A stretch of DNA of 64,000 nt from Lachnospiraceae bacterium. GTDB taxonomy: Bacteria; Bacillota_A; Clostridia; Lachnospirales; Lachnospiraceae. The translations under genes were made by a program, and so were the position numbers. The notes beneath the pieces are model-generated. The model was not told where the DNA came from. It saw nothing but the letters and a program-made list of their open reading frames with translations, and searched no databases. The DNA is taken from assembly GCA_018365895.1 (NCBI GenBank), contig JAGZJD010000006.1:1-64000 (forward strand), given 5' to 3'. Shown one piece after another: positions 25,543 to 34,653 of this stretch (position 1 is its first letter; the number at the start of each line of letters is the position of its first letter).

Positions 25543-26478
25543 ATGGAGACAGCAGTAGATATTTTTACCGGATTTTTAGATAGCGGAAAGACGTCTCTTA
25601 TAATCGATGCGGTGGAACATTCAGATTTTGATGAGTATCGTCAGACAGTACTTATCCTCTGTGAAGAAGGAGAAGAAGCATTCGATTCGGCGCTTCTGAA
25701 AAAGGCAAATATCATTCCGCTTGTGTTGGAGGAAGAAGAACAGTTTAACAAGGAGTTTCTTATGGGAATCTGGCGCAATTATCATCCGGATCATGTATTG
25801 ATTGAGTATAATGGAACATGGGAGATGAGTACAATTCTGGAGACAGAGATGCCACAAGGCTGGATGATTACCGGGATTTATTCAACCGTAGATGCTACGA
25901 CAGCAGAATTATATCTGACCAATATGAGGACAATGTTTTTAGAACAGGTATTTCAATCAGACCTGGTAATTGTGAATCGATGTACCGATGAGACAGACTG
26001 GGCTAAGATCCGGCGCAGTATTAAGGTTATGAATGCGAAAGCGCAGATTGTATTTGAGCGTGAGAACGGAGAAGCGTTTGAGCAGGGAGAAGAAGCACTT
26101 CCATTTGATATTACGAAAGATCTGATTGAAGTGGATGATATTGATTACGGACTCTGGTATATTGATGCACTGGAGCATCCGGAACACTATCGAGGAAAGA
26201 AAATCCGTTTTCTTGCACAGGTATACAAAGGGAAAAAACTGGCACAGAATGAATTTGTGCCAGGACGTTTTGTGATGACATGCTGTGAGGAAGATATTAA
26301 GTTTCTCGGATTTTTGTGTAAATGCAGGGAAGAAATCCCATATGAAAAACGCTCCTGGGTAACAGTGACTGTCACCTATGAGACAGTCATGACAAGAGAT
26401 GGAGAAGCGCCGATGCTGGAACTTGATGAGATTGAACTGGCGTACCGGCCAAAGAATGATGTAGTAACATTTTACTAG
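25543..26478 (+). CDS. CobW-like GTPase fused to a DUF1980 (YcgQ/TIGR03943-like) C-terminus
   Basis: 311 residues. Residues 1 to about 185 are a CobW-type GTPase: GFLDSGKTS P-loop (8-16), YSTVDATTAELYLTNMRTMF and IVNRCTDETD; the C-x-C-C metal motif is absent. Residues about 205-311 (KKIRFLAQVYKG, FVPGRFVMTCCEEDIKFLGF, SWVTVTVTY) resemble the C-terminal domain of YcgQ/TIGR03943 proteins, which accompany permeases linked to zinc limitation. The Cys pair in MTCCEEDI could bind metal. Probably works with the upstream CobW protein. AGGAGA precedes ATG 25543. Confidence 0.75.
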   Translation: METAVDIFTGFLDSGKTSLIIDAVEHSDFDEYRQTVLILCEEGEEAFDSALLKKANIIPLVLEEEEQFNKEFLMGIWRNYHPDHVLIEYNGTWEMSTILETEMPQGWMITGIYSTVDATTAELYLTNMRTMFLEQVFQSDLVIVNRCTDETDWAKIRRSIKVMNAKAQIVFERENGEAFEQGEEALPFDITKDLIEVDDIDYGLWYIDALEHPEHYRGKKIRFLAQVYKGKKLAQNEFVPGRFVMTCCEEDIKFLGFLCKCREEIPYEKRSWVTVTVTYETVMTRDGEAPMLELDEIELAYRPKNDVVTFY

Positions 26479-26488
26479 AAAATGTTAC
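26464..26488 (+). repeat. Perfect 10-bp inverted repeat over the stop codon
   Basis: GTAACATTTT-ACTAG-AAAATGTTAC spans the last codons and stop of the preceding gene. It could be a stabilising 3' hairpin upstream of the main terminator. Confidence 0.6.
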
Positions 26489-26502
26489 TGATAAATAAAA
26501 AC

Positions 26503-26548
26503 AACCCGCTGATTCAGATGTCTTTATTCTGAACAGCGGGTTATTATT
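26503..26548. terminator. Bidirectional terminator, CobW pair / DtxR-family gene
   Basis: AACCCGCTG...TTCAGA pairs with TCTGAA...CAGCGGGTT, followed by ATTATTAT. It lies between convergent genes. Confidence 0.88.
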
Positions 26549-26924
26549 ATAGCTTATCTGTATACATGGAAACATGCTTTTTCAATGCCTCAAAACTTTC
26601 TGAACTAATGACGTGTTCAATCCGGCAGGCATCCTCCGAAGCGATTTCGGAAGGCACACCAAGCTGTGTCAGCCAAGAAGACAGAAATGTATGACGTTCA
26701 TAGATTGTTTCCGCAATGGCTCTTCCGGCATCTGTCAGTGAGATATTGCCGTCAGAAGCCACTGTGATGTAATGGTTTTCTCTCAGATTCTTCATTGCCA
26801 CGCTGACGCTTGGTTTTGAGAAGCCGAGTTCATTTGCAATATCAATAGAACGCACATAACTTTTCTTTAGAGACAGAATTAATATAGTTTCCAGATAATT
26901 TTCAGCAGATTCTTGAATCTTCAT
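26547..26924 (-). CDS. DtxR/MntR-family metal-dependent transcriptional repressor
   Basis: 125 residues. N-terminal winged helix (SAENYLETILILSLKKSYVR, IDIANELGFSKPSVSVAMKN) and C-terminal dimerisation/metal domain (RHTFLSSWLTQLGVPSEIA, EDACRIEHVIS) follow the MntR/IdeR plan; the Glu, Cys, His and His residues of the second half are the likely Fe2+ or Mn2+ ligands. No SH3 domain, so MntR-length. ATG 26924 chosen with GAGGTG 8 bases upstream. It is a candidate to bind the TTAG/CTAA palindromes at 2149 and 11868. Confidence 0.88.
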   Translation of the reverse strand: MKIQESAENYLETILILSLKKSYVRSIDIANELGFSKPSVSVAMKNLRENHYITVASDGNISLTDAGRAIAETIYERHTFLSSWLTQLGVPSEIASEDACRIEHVISSESFEALKKHVSMYTDKL

Positions 26925-26955
26925 CACTACACACCTCGTATTGTTTGATACATTA

Positions 26956-26983
26956 ATCATATCATAGATTCAGTGAAAGTCAA
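26956..26983 (-). promoter_or_regulatory. Promoter of the DtxR-family gene
   Basis: On the minus strand TTGACT, a 16-base spacer and TATGAT, directly beyond the stop of the symporter gene. A small palindrome GTAT-N6-ATAC sits just downstream and might be an autoregulatory site. Confidence 0.6.
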
Positions 26984-26985
26984 AC

Positions 26986-28353
26986 TTAGAAGAATTTATC
27001 TTTGATTCCAATGAGGAAGATACAAAGGATCATAATCGGCAGGATATAAGTAATATAGACTCTCATCCAGTTTTGGATTTTGAGACCTTTGCCGGTGTTG
27101 GCTTCCTGACAGTAATTCTTCCATCCCCAACCATAGCGGCTGACACAGAAGAGCAGATAGACAAGTGAGCCAAGCGGAAGAAGGACGTTGCTGACAACGA
27201 AATCTTCCAGATCAAGCACAGCGCTTCCAGGACCAAACGGCTGGAAACCAGACCAGAGGTTATAGCCGAGTACGCAAGGCCATGATAAAATAATGATTGC
27301 AATCGCATTGATGACAGATGCTTTGCGGCGGCTCCAACCAGTCAGATCCATTGTACAGGATAAAATATTTTCAAATACGGCGAGCACTGTCGAGAAGGCT
27401 GCAAATGCCATAAAAACGAAGAACAGGCTTCCCCAGAGGCGACCAAGTGGAATATGGTTAAATACATTGGGCAATGTAATAAAAATCAGGCTTGGACCAC
27501 TGTCTGGTGCCACATCAAAGGCAAAGCATGCCGGGAAGATGATTAGGCCAGCTGTAATTGCAACAAAGGTATCAAGAACAGCTACATTTACTGCTTCTCC
27601 TAAGAGGGAGCGCTCTTTGCCGATGTAGCTGCCAAAGATAGCCATTGCACCTATACCAAGGCTTAAAGTAAAGAAAGCCTGATTCATGGCAGCAACAACG
27701 GTGTCTACAATACCAATTTCAGCCATACGGTTGAAATCCGGTTTCAGATAGAAGGCAAGACCTTCAGAACCGCCATCCATGAAAATACTGTTGATGGCAA
27801 GGGCAACCATAACGATCAGCAATGCGATCATCATAAATTTCGTAATGCGTTCCAGTCCTTTTTGAAGTCCGATGGAACAGATAAAAAAGCCGATAATGAC
27901 AACTGCCATCATTAACCCACCCATAGCGGCAGGACTGGCAAGCATGTCAGAAAAAATCGTATTTACTGTTTCAGTTGATGCCCCGACAAATTTACCGGTA
28001 ACTGTCTGATAGAAATAATAGAGCATCCAGCCACAGACAGTGGTATAGAGCATCATTAAAATATAGTTTCCGGCCATTGCTACATAGCCGTGAAGATGCC
28101 ATTTTTGACCAGGTTTTTCTAAAACATTGTATGCTCTGACCGGGCTTTTCTGGCTGGCACGTCCAACTGCAAATTCCATTGTCATTACAGGAAGTCCCAG
28201 TACGACTAAAAAGAAAATGTAGATTAGTACAAAAGCACCGCCTCCGTATTGTCCGGTAATAAATGGGAATTTCCAGACATTGCCGATACCGATCGCGCAG
28301 CCGGCAGAAAGCAGGATAAATCCCAGACGGGAACTTAGTTTTTCTCGTTTCAT
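26986..28353 (-). CDS. Neurotransmitter:sodium symporter (NSS/SNF) family transporter
   Basis: 455 residues, about twelve hydrophobic segments. The family start RLGFILLSAGCAIGIGNVWK, with the first Na+/substrate-site helix unwinding at GxAIGIGNxW, is followed by PFITGQYGGGAFVLIYI. Such bacterial homologues are Na+-coupled importers of amino acids (often Trp, Tyr, Ala or Leu). AAGGAG precedes the ATG, and a minus-strand promoter lies at 28387-28415. Confidence 0.92.
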   Translation of the reverse strand: MKREKLSSRLGFILLSAGCAIGIGNVWKFPFITGQYGGGAFVLIYIFFLVVLGLPVMTMEFAVGRASQKSPVRAYNVLEKPGQKWHLHGYVAMAGNYILMMLYTTVCGWMLYYFYQTVTGKFVGASTETVNTIFSDMLASPAAMGGLMMAVVIIGFFICSIGLQKGLERITKFMMIALLIVMVALAINSIFMDGGSEGLAFYLKPDFNRMAEIGIVDTVVAAMNQAFFTLSLGIGAMAIFGSYIGKERSLLGEAVNVAVLDTFVAITAGLIIFPACFAFDVAPDSGPSLIFITLPNVFNHIPLGRLWGSLFFVFMAFAAFSTVLAVFENILSCTMDLTGWSRRKASVINAIAIIILSWPCVLGYNLWSGFQPFGPGSAVLDLEDFVVSNVLLPLGSLVYLLFCVSRYGWGWKNYCQEANTGKGLKIQNWMRVYITYILPIMILCIFLIGIKDKFF

Positions 28354-28386
28354 AACTCTCTCTCCTTTACATATCCATTGTGTTTA

Positions 28387-28433
28387 AGTATAAATTTCTT
28401 CCTCTTTTCAGTCAAGTACTAAAATGATATACT
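28387..28433. promoter_or_regulatory. Overlapping divergent promoters
   Basis: Minus strand, for the symporter: TTGACT (28410-28415), 17-base spacer, TATACT (28387-28392). Plus strand, for the LRR operon: TTTTCA (28405-28410), 17-base spacer, TATACT (28428-28433). The two -35 regions touch, so polymerases would compete. Confidence 0.6.
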
Positions 28434-28464
28434 AATGTGGTAAAATGAGAATGGAGAAAATCGT

Positions 28465-29346
28465 ATGGTATTTGAGATTAAAATAGATCAAGATGAGGCG
28501 GAAATCGTAAAATATATCGGAAGTGAACGTGTTTCTGTAGTTCCGGAGAACATAGAGGGACGCAGTGTTACAGCAATTGGTCCATATACATTTTCAGAAC
28601 ATGGGAAAAATCTAAGAGAAGTTATTTTGCCGGATACGATAAGACGAATCGGAAGATATGCTTTTTATGGATGTGCAAATCTTCAGAAGATAGTTTTAAC
28701 GGATGCACTTCAGGATATTGCGGGCGGAGTGTTTACCGGATGTCGTATTTGGGAAATTGAGGTAGATCTTTACCGGGGACAGAAATGCTGTTTGCAGGAT
28801 ATTGTTGCAGAAAATAGATTTTGTCTTTCGGTAACACTTCGGTATCACACAAATGGGAGAGAAGAAACAGCCAGACTGATTTTTCCGGAACATTATGAAG
28901 AAGCGGTGGAGAATACTCCGGCAAGGATTGTCATGACAGAATACCACGGGTCGGGAGGAAATTATCGACAATGCATTTATAATAAGGAAGTAGATTACAA
29001 AAGATATGATGAGATGTTTGTTTATGCCAGAGCAAGAGAAGAGAAAGAAACTGTATTTGAACTTGTATTTTCGCGTTTGCTGTTTCCGTACCAGCTTTCA
29101 GAGGAGGCGAAAGAGCGGTACGAAGGATATGTCAGGGAAAATGTGAAGAAGGCAGCGGTATTTTTGATTATTCGAGAGTGGGAGAAGGGAATTCTTTATT
29201 TAACAGAAAGTAATCTATGGACAGAAGAAGGATTAAATGCAGCGATAGATTTTGCGGCAGAGAAAAGAAAGACAGAATTCGTCAGCTTCTTAATGGAAGA
29301 AAAGCATAGAAGATACAAAGCAAAACCAAAGTTATTTGAATGGTAG
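28465..29346 (+). CDS. Leucine-rich-repeat (BspA/LRR_5-like) cytoplasmic protein
   Basis: 293 residues. About residues 25-105 are LRR_5-type repeats (AIGPYTFSEHGKNLREVILP, RRIGRYAFYGCANLQKIVL, GVFTGCRIWEIEV); the rest is helical and charged without a known domain. No signal peptide, unlike surface BspA proteins. It is the first gene of an operon with a VWA/metallopeptidase-like protein and a MoxR ATPase (gap 10 bases), suggesting a substrate-adaptor or target role. Confidence 0.7.
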   Translation: MVFEIKIDQDEAEIVKYIGSERVSVVPENIEGRSVTAIGPYTFSEHGKNLREVILPDTIRRIGRYAFYGCANLQKIVLTDALQDIAGGVFTGCRIWEIEVDLYRGQKCCLQDIVAENRFCLSVTLRYHTNGREETARLIFPEHYEEAVENTPARIVMTEYHGSGGNYRQCIYNKEVDYKRYDEMFVYARAREEKETVFELVFSRLLFPYQLSEEAKERYEGYVRENVKKAAVFLIIREWEKGILYLTESNLWTEEGLNAAIDFAAEKRKTEFVSFLMEEKHRRYKAKPKLFEW

Positions 29347-29356
29347 GAGAAGATAG

Positions 29357-30700
29357 ATGAAAGAATTGGAGAATGGGCGTCTCTATGAAATTGGATGCAG
29401 AATTTTAAGGACGGCCGGAAATGAACTCTATGTCCGGATGAGATTTCTCGATGTGGCGTTATCCGGATTCGTTTTTCAAATGGATAGCGAAGTGAAAATA
29501 GCTGGTACAGATGGGATTTCTATTTACTTTAATGTTAGAGATTTAGGCGGTTTATACCGGGAAGATCGGATACAGGTAAACAGGCTGTACCTCCACATGG
29601 TACTGCACTGTATTTTCCGGCATATGCTGAAAAAAGGCAGACGTGAGAAAGAGTTGTTTTCACTTGCCTGCGATATTGTCATCGAGTCGGTCATTGACGG
29701 TTTGGATCTGAGAAATGTGCGGCGAGGATGGTCGTCTCTTAGGAGAGAAACATACAGGCATATGGAGCAGAAGATGCGGGTTCTTACAGCGGAAAAAGTG
29801 TATCGGGAATTAGAACATATGAATTTGAAAGAAATAGAATTTCAGAAGCTTCAGAAAGAATTTACGGTAGATGATCACTGTTTCTGGGAAAACAGCGAAG
29901 ATCCGAAGCGAAAAACAGAAATTCAAAATCGCTGGGAAGATGTGAGTGAGCAGATGCAGACAGAGATGGAGACCTTTGCGAAAGAAAGTACTCAAGATGC
30001 AGGAAATCTGCTGGAACAGATGCAGATTGAAAATAGAGAACGGTACGATTATCGGGAATTTTTGAGAAAATTTTCAGTGTTTCGGGAAGAGATTGGCGTA
30101 GATGCGGATTCATTTGATTATACTTTTTACAGTTATGGATTGAGATTTTATGGAAATCTTCCGTTGATTGAACCACAAGAGTGGAAAGAAGTAAAAAAAG
30201 TGGAAGAGTTTGTAATTGTGGTCGATACATCAATGTCCTGTTCCGGAGAACTGGTCAGGAATTTTCTGGAGGAGACGTATAGCGTTTTGTGTGAACAGGA
30301 AAGCTTTTTCAGGAAAGTGAAGATCCATATTATCCAATGCGATGAAAAGGTGCAGGAAGATATTCGAATTACCGGAGAAAAAGAATTAAAAGCTTATATG
30401 GAACATTTGGAAATGAAAGGCGGAGGCGGAACAGATTTTCGCCCGGCATTTGAATATATTGCAGAACTTTTGGAACGTGGAGAATTTGAACAGCTTAGAG
30501 GTGTGCTTTATTTTACGGATGGACAGGGAATCTATCCGGAGAAAAAACCACCCTATGATACTGCGTTTGTATTTATGCAGAAAGACTATAAAGATGTGGC
30601 TGTGCCGCCCTGGGCGATGAAGCTTGTAATCGAGGAAGAAGATGTGAAAGAGCAGGAGGAAGAAAAGTTATGGACATCAAGCGTGCAAAACAGGAAATAA
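29357..30700 (+). CDS. Putative metallopeptidase plus VWA-like domain protein (COG3864 type)
   Basis: 447 residues. The N-terminal half resembles the DUF2201 putative metallopeptidase domain, with HMVLHCIFRH near residue 92 as a possible metal site. After a charged helical middle (about 150-240) comes a VWA-like domain with MIDAS features: VDTSMSCSG (about 289), GGGGTDFRPAF (about 355) and YFTDGQG (about 385). VWA proteins of this kind partner with MoxR-type AAA+ ATPases; the ATPase gene overlaps its last 31 bases. Client and metal activity unknown. Confidence 0.75.
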   Translation: MKELENGRLYEIGCRILRTAGNELYVRMRFLDVALSGFVFQMDSEVKIAGTDGISIYFNVRDLGGLYREDRIQVNRLYLHMVLHCIFRHMLKKGRREKELFSLACDIVIESVIDGLDLRNVRRGWSSLRRETYRHMEQKMRVLTAEKVYRELEHMNLKEIEFQKLQKEFTVDDHCFWENSEDPKRKTEIQNRWEDVSEQMQTEMETFAKESTQDAGNLLEQMQIENRERYDYREFLRKFSVFREEIGVDADSFDYTFYSYGLRFYGNLPLIEPQEWKEVKKVEEFVIVVDTSMSCSGELVRNFLEETYSVLCEQESFFRKVKIHIIQCDEKVQEDIRITGEKELKAYMEHLEMKGGGGTDFRPAFEYIAELLERGEFEQLRGVLYFTDGQGIYPEKKPPYDTAFVFMQKDYKDVAVPPWAMKLVIEEEDVKEQEEEKLWTSSVQNRK

Positions 30701-32172
30701 AAGATGCGGTGGAAGCGTATCTGATGAAAGATGTAGATGGAGAATATGTCATCCCATCGATCCGGCAGCGGCCGGTACTTCTGATGGGCCCGCCCGGAAT
30801 CGGAAAGACACAGATTATGGAGCAGATTGCCAGGGAGTGCGGCATTAATCTTGTGGCTTACACTATTACACATCATACAAGGCAAAGTGCGGTAGGACTG
30901 CCGTTTATTAAAGAAAAAATGTATGGCGGACAAGCTTATTCGGTTACAGAATATACGATGAGTGAGATCATTGCAGCCGTATATGAAAAGATGGAGCAGA
31001 CCGGAATACAAGAGGGAATTTTGTTTATTGATGAGATTAATTGCGTCTCAGAAACACTTGCACCGACAATGCTTCAGTTTCTCCAGTGTAAGACATTCGG
31101 CAATCAGAAAGTGCCGGAGGGCTGGGTAATTGCAGCAGCCGGGAATCCACCGGAGTATAATAAATCTGTTCGAGAATTTGATGTTGTTACGTTAGACCGT
31201 GTTAAGATGATTCATGTAGAAGAAAATTTTGAAGTATGGAAGGAATATGCTTATCGGGAAGGAATCCATCCGGCAATCCTTGCTTATCTGGAGTTAAAAA
31301 AAGATAATTTTTATCGTATGGAAACAACGGTAGATGGAAAGCGATTTGTGACGGCACGAGGCTGGGAAGATTTATCAGAATTGATTAAAGCATATGAGAA
31401 ACTTGATAAGACGATTGACCGGGAAAATGTGTATCAGTATATACGACATTGGAAAATTGCAAAGGATTTTGCAAATTATTTAGAGTTGTATGCAAAATAC
31501 AAAAAAGATTATGGTCTGGAGAAAATTTTGGAAGGACAGTACAGTGATAGTACGCTGGAACGACTGAAGTTTGCAGCTTTTGATGAGAGACTTAGTGTAG
31601 TTGGACTTTTACTTGGAAAGTTAAATGAACTGTTCCGAAATGCTTATGATACAGATCGATTTGTGACAGAACTCTTTGTCTGGCTTAAGTCATTTCAGGC
31701 GGCAGGAGGCGCTTTTAGTGAAACGATTCTTGCAGCGGAACAGAAGTACGAGGGGCTTCGAAAAGCAGAGCAGATGACGAAGGCAGAAAACAGGATGGCA
31801 AAGCGTATCTGCACAACACTGGAAGGGTATGGAGAAGCTGTTCTTTTAGAGAATCTTCAGGGAGAAGATGTGTTGGGATATGTAAAAGAGGCGTTTGAAC
31901 AAGAAGTGCAGAGGAGGGAACTGTCGATCAAAACAGTCGGGGCTGCACTGGAACATGCGTTTTTATTTTTGGAAGCCGCTTTCGGGGAAAGCCAGGAGAT
32001 GGTAATTTTTGTGACAGAACTTGATACAAATTACTATGCAATACAGTTTATTAAGGAAAATGGCTGTGATCTTTATTATAAACACCATCGGGGAATGCTG
32101 TTTGAAGAAACAAGAGAAGAGATTCTTTCTGAATTGAATGAGATGGAACAGGAAATGCGTGAAAAGGAGTAA
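30670..32172 (+). CDS. MoxR-like AAA+ ATPase
   Basis: 500 residues. AAA+ core: Walker A GPPGIGKTQ (about 40), Walker B GILFIDEINCVSE (about 117), sensor 1 VIAAAGNPPEY and a later arginine-rich TLDRV. The C-terminal ~250 residues are helical and family-specific. MoxR ATPases act with VWA proteins as unfoldases or chaperones that activate enzyme complexes; here the VWA partner lies immediately upstream and overlaps. AGGAGGAAG precedes the ATG. Confidence 0.85.
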   Translation: MDIKRAKQEIKDAVEAYLMKDVDGEYVIPSIRQRPVLLMGPPGIGKTQIMEQIARECGINLVAYTITHHTRQSAVGLPFIKEKMYGGQAYSVTEYTMSEIIAAVYEKMEQTGIQEGILFIDEINCVSETLAPTMLQFLQCKTFGNQKVPEGWVIAAAGNPPEYNKSVREFDVVTLDRVKMIHVEENFEVWKEYAYREGIHPAILAYLELKKDNFYRMETTVDGKRFVTARGWEDLSELIKAYEKLDKTIDRENVYQYIRHWKIAKDFANYLELYAKYKKDYGLEKILEGQYSDSTLERLKFAAFDERLSVVGLLLGKLNELFRNAYDTDRFVTELFVWLKSFQAAGGAFSETILAAEQKYEGLRKAEQMTKAENRMAKRICTTLEGYGEAVLLENLQGEDVLGYVKEAFEQEVQRRELSIKTVGAALEHAFLFLEAAFGESQEMVIFVTELDTNYYAIQFIKENGCDLYYKHHRGMLFEETREEILSELNEMEQEMREKE

Positions 32173-32178
32173 GAAAAA

Positions 32179-33570
32179 ATGGCGAAAAATTATTCAGAAG
32201 ATGTTTCCGGAATTAATTGGAAACAGTTCTACAAACAGGTACTTGTGCTGATTATTCCAATGGCACTTCAGAACCTGATCAACGTGGGAGTAACGGCGGC
32301 GGATGTATTTATGCTTGGGCTGGTTGGTGAGACAGCTCTTTCAGGTGCATCTCTGGCCGGTCAGATCCAGTTTGTTATGACGCTTGTGTTTATGGGGGTA
32401 ACGTCCGGCGCGACGGTGCTGACAGCACAATATTGGGGAAAGGGAGACTGCAGAACGATTGAAAAAATACTTGGCATGGCATTTCGGATTGCATTTCTGG
32501 TAGCATTATTTTTTGCGGCGGCAGCATTTTGCATCCCGGACATGTTAATGCGAATTTATTCTTCTGAACCGGAAGTCATTCAGGAAGGTGTAAAATATTT
32601 AAGAATCGTAGGTGTATCATATCTTCTGATGGCATTTACACAAATTTATCTGAATATTATGCGAAGTATTGAGAAAGTTGTGATTGCAACGGTTGTATAC
32701 AGTGTTTCATTGCTTGTCAACATTTTCATCAATGCAGTGCTGATTTTTGGACTGTTTGGTATGCCGAAGCTTGGAATCGTGGGCGCTGCGATAGGAACAC
32801 TGGCGGCCCGTGTTGTGGAAGCGGCAATTGTTTTCTGGTATGCAGCTGTGAAAAACAAAATTGTAAAAATACATATAAGAGATCTTTTTACTACAGATAA
32901 ACTTCTGATGGGAGATTTTCTCATGTATTCGCTTCCGGTAGTATTAAATGAATTGATGTGGGGACTTGGCTCTTCAGCGAATACGGCGGTAATCGGTCAT
33001 TTGGGAAGCGCAGCAGTGGCTGCCAATTCTGTGGCACAGGTAGCGCGGCAGCTTGCAACAGTTGTTGCCTTTGGAATTTGCAATGCAACGGCAATCTATC
33101 TTGGAAAAACGATTGGAGAACAGCGATTCGAAGATGCAAAAGTATATGGACGCAAATTTATCAAGTTGAGCCTGATTGCAGGATGTATTGGAGGAGGTCT
33201 GATTTTAATTGCGGCTCCGATCGCCAATGCAGTAATGGCTCTTACATCGGAAGCACAGAGTTATCTGACATTTATGTTCTTTGTAATGTCTTATTTTACA
33301 GTGGCTCAGGCGTTAAATACAACGTTGGTAGTTGGGGTATTTCGTTCCGGTGGTGATACAAAGTTTGGTCTGGTATTGGATGTTGGAACAATGTGGGGAT
33401 GCTCTATTTTGCTTGGTGCACTTGCAGCATTTGTTTTCCATGCTCCGGTACAGATTGTCTACATGCTTTTAATGAGTGATGAAATTATTAAACTTCCGAT
33501 TACTTTAAAACGATTTTACGGTTATAAATGGATTAAAGACGTGACAAGAGATATGAGTCCCCTTGAATAG
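32179..33570 (+). CDS. MATE-family multidrug/cation efflux protein
   Basis: 463 residues, twelve hydrophobic segments in two homologous MatE halves (about 15-230 and 245-450). Typical starts are IIPMALQNLINVGVTAADVF in the first half and SLPVVLNELMWGLGSSANTA in the second. Exports organic cations by Na+ or H+ antiport; substrate unknown. It starts 6 bases after the MoxR gene with AAGGAG, so it may ride on that operon. Confidence 0.92.
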   Translation: MAKNYSEDVSGINWKQFYKQVLVLIIPMALQNLINVGVTAADVFMLGLVGETALSGASLAGQIQFVMTLVFMGVTSGATVLTAQYWGKGDCRTIEKILGMAFRIAFLVALFFAAAAFCIPDMLMRIYSSEPEVIQEGVKYLRIVGVSYLLMAFTQIYLNIMRSIEKVVIATVVYSVSLLVNIFINAVLIFGLFGMPKLGIVGAAIGTLAARVVEAAIVFWYAAVKNKIVKIHIRDLFTTDKLLMGDFLMYSLPVVLNELMWGLGSSANTAVIGHLGSAAVAANSVAQVARQLATVVAFGICNATAIYLGKTIGEQRFEDAKVYGRKFIKLSLIAGCIGGGLILIAAPIANAVMALTSEAQSYLTFMFFVMSYFTVAQALNTTLVVGVFRSGGDTKFGLVLDVGTMWGCSILLGALAAFVFHAPVQIVYMLLMSDEIIKLPITLKRFYGYKWIKDVTRDMSPLE

Positions 33571-33638
33571 TATGATATAGAGTGATAAAATAATAAAGCA
33601 TAACAAATTTGAGAGAATATAAAGGAGTGTATGTCATT

Positions 33639-34475
33639 ATGGCAGAAGAAAACAAAAATACATGCAGCAAAGAAAGTTGTGAAGGCTGTGCACATGCGGC
33701 AACTTGCAGCAGCAAGAAAACAGATATGCATGAGCCGGCGAATCCGCTGTCTCATGTAAAAAAAGTAATCGGTGTTGTGAGTGGCAAAGGCGGTGTCGGC
33801 AAATCAATGATTACGGCATCAATTGCCCGTGTACTTGTGAAACAGGGATATAAAGTTGGAATTCTTGATGCAGATATTACAGGACCGTCGATTCCGAAGA
33901 TGTATGGAATTCATGGGAAAGCAGTCGGAAGTCAGGATGGTATTTTCCCAATTGAAGCAGAAGATGGAACAAAGATTATGTCTGTGAATCTGCTTTTAGA
34001 ATCAGAAGAAGATCCTGTAATCTGGAGAGGTCCGATTATTGCAAGTGTTGTAAAGCAATTCTGGTCAGAAGTTATCTGGGGAGAATTAGACTATCTTCTT
34101 GTAGATATGCCTCCGGGAACCGGAGACGTTCCTCTGACAGTATTCCAGTCTCTTCCGGTAGACGGAGTAGTGATTGTAACTTCTCCGCAGGATCTTGTCC
34201 GTATGATCGTAAAGAAAGCTTATAACATGGCTAAGAAGATGAACATTCCGGTACTGGGAGTTGTGGAGAATTACAGCTATCTGGAATGCCCGGACTGTAA
34301 AAAACGTATCAATGTATTTGGCGAGAGTCATATTGAAGAAGTGGCTGAAGAACTGGAAATTCCGGTGCTTGGTAAGATGCCGATCGATACAAAACTTGCA
34401 GAGTATGTGGAGGCAGAACGGTTCTGGCAGGTAGAGAATGAATATCTGGCAGGAGTGGAAGCATATCTGAAATAA
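33639..34475 (+). CDS. Mrp/NBP35-family Fe-S carrier ATPase
   Basis: 278 residues. An N-terminal Cys cluster (CSKESCEGCAHAATC) like that of NBP35 precedes a P-loop domain: deviant Walker A SGKGGVGKS (about 50), LDADITGPSIPKM, DMPPGTGDVPL and the Mrp-type ENYSYLECPDC, whose C-x-x-C bridges clusters in the dimer. Transfers Fe-S clusters to apoproteins. ATG 33639 has AAGGAG upstream. A terminator follows. Confidence 0.92.
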   Translation: MAEENKNTCSKESCEGCAHAATCSSKKTDMHEPANPLSHVKKVIGVVSGKGGVGKSMITASIARVLVKQGYKVGILDADITGPSIPKMYGIHGKAVGSQDGIFPIEAEDGTKIMSVNLLLESEEDPVIWRGPIIASVVKQFWSEVIWGELDYLLVDMPPGTGDVPLTVFQSLPVDGVVIVTSPQDLVRMIVKKAYNMAKKMNIPVLGVVENYSYLECPDCKKRINVFGESHIEEVAEELEIPVLGKMPIDTKLAEYVEAERFWQVENEYLAGVEAYLK

Positions 34476-34531
34476 TATTCCAACAGAATATCGTGAACAT
34501 GCAGTGAGAAACGAATCTCTGCAGCGAAGGC

Positions 34532-34580
34532 GAACATCCCTCTTTCTAACCATTGTTGGTGGAAGGGGGGATGTTTTATT
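34532..34580 (+). terminator. Terminator after the Mrp gene
   Basis: AACATCCC pairs with GGGATGTT, with an inner CTTTC/GGAAG stem, followed by a T-rich stretch. Confidence 0.82.
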
Positions 34581-34598
34581 TGTGCAGAAAAAGAAAAA

Positions 34599-34612
34599 CG
34601 AATATATGTTCG
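34599..34612 (+). promoter_or_regulatory. LexA-type SOS box 1
   Basis: CGAATATATGTTCG matches 13 of 14 positions of the Gram-positive SOS box CGAACATATGTTCG. It lies 8 bases upstream of the -35 element of the radical SAM gene. Confidence 0.75.
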
Positions 34613-34619
34613 AAAATGC

Positions 34620-34648
34620 TTGATTTTTTGAAGAGGAAAGGTTAGAAT
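34620..34648 (+). promoter_or_regulatory. Promoter of the radical SAM DNA-repair operon
   Basis: TTGATT (34620-34625), 17-base spacer, TAGAAT (34643-34648), bracketed by the two LexA-type boxes. Confidence 0.7.
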
Positions 34649-34653
34649 AGAAA

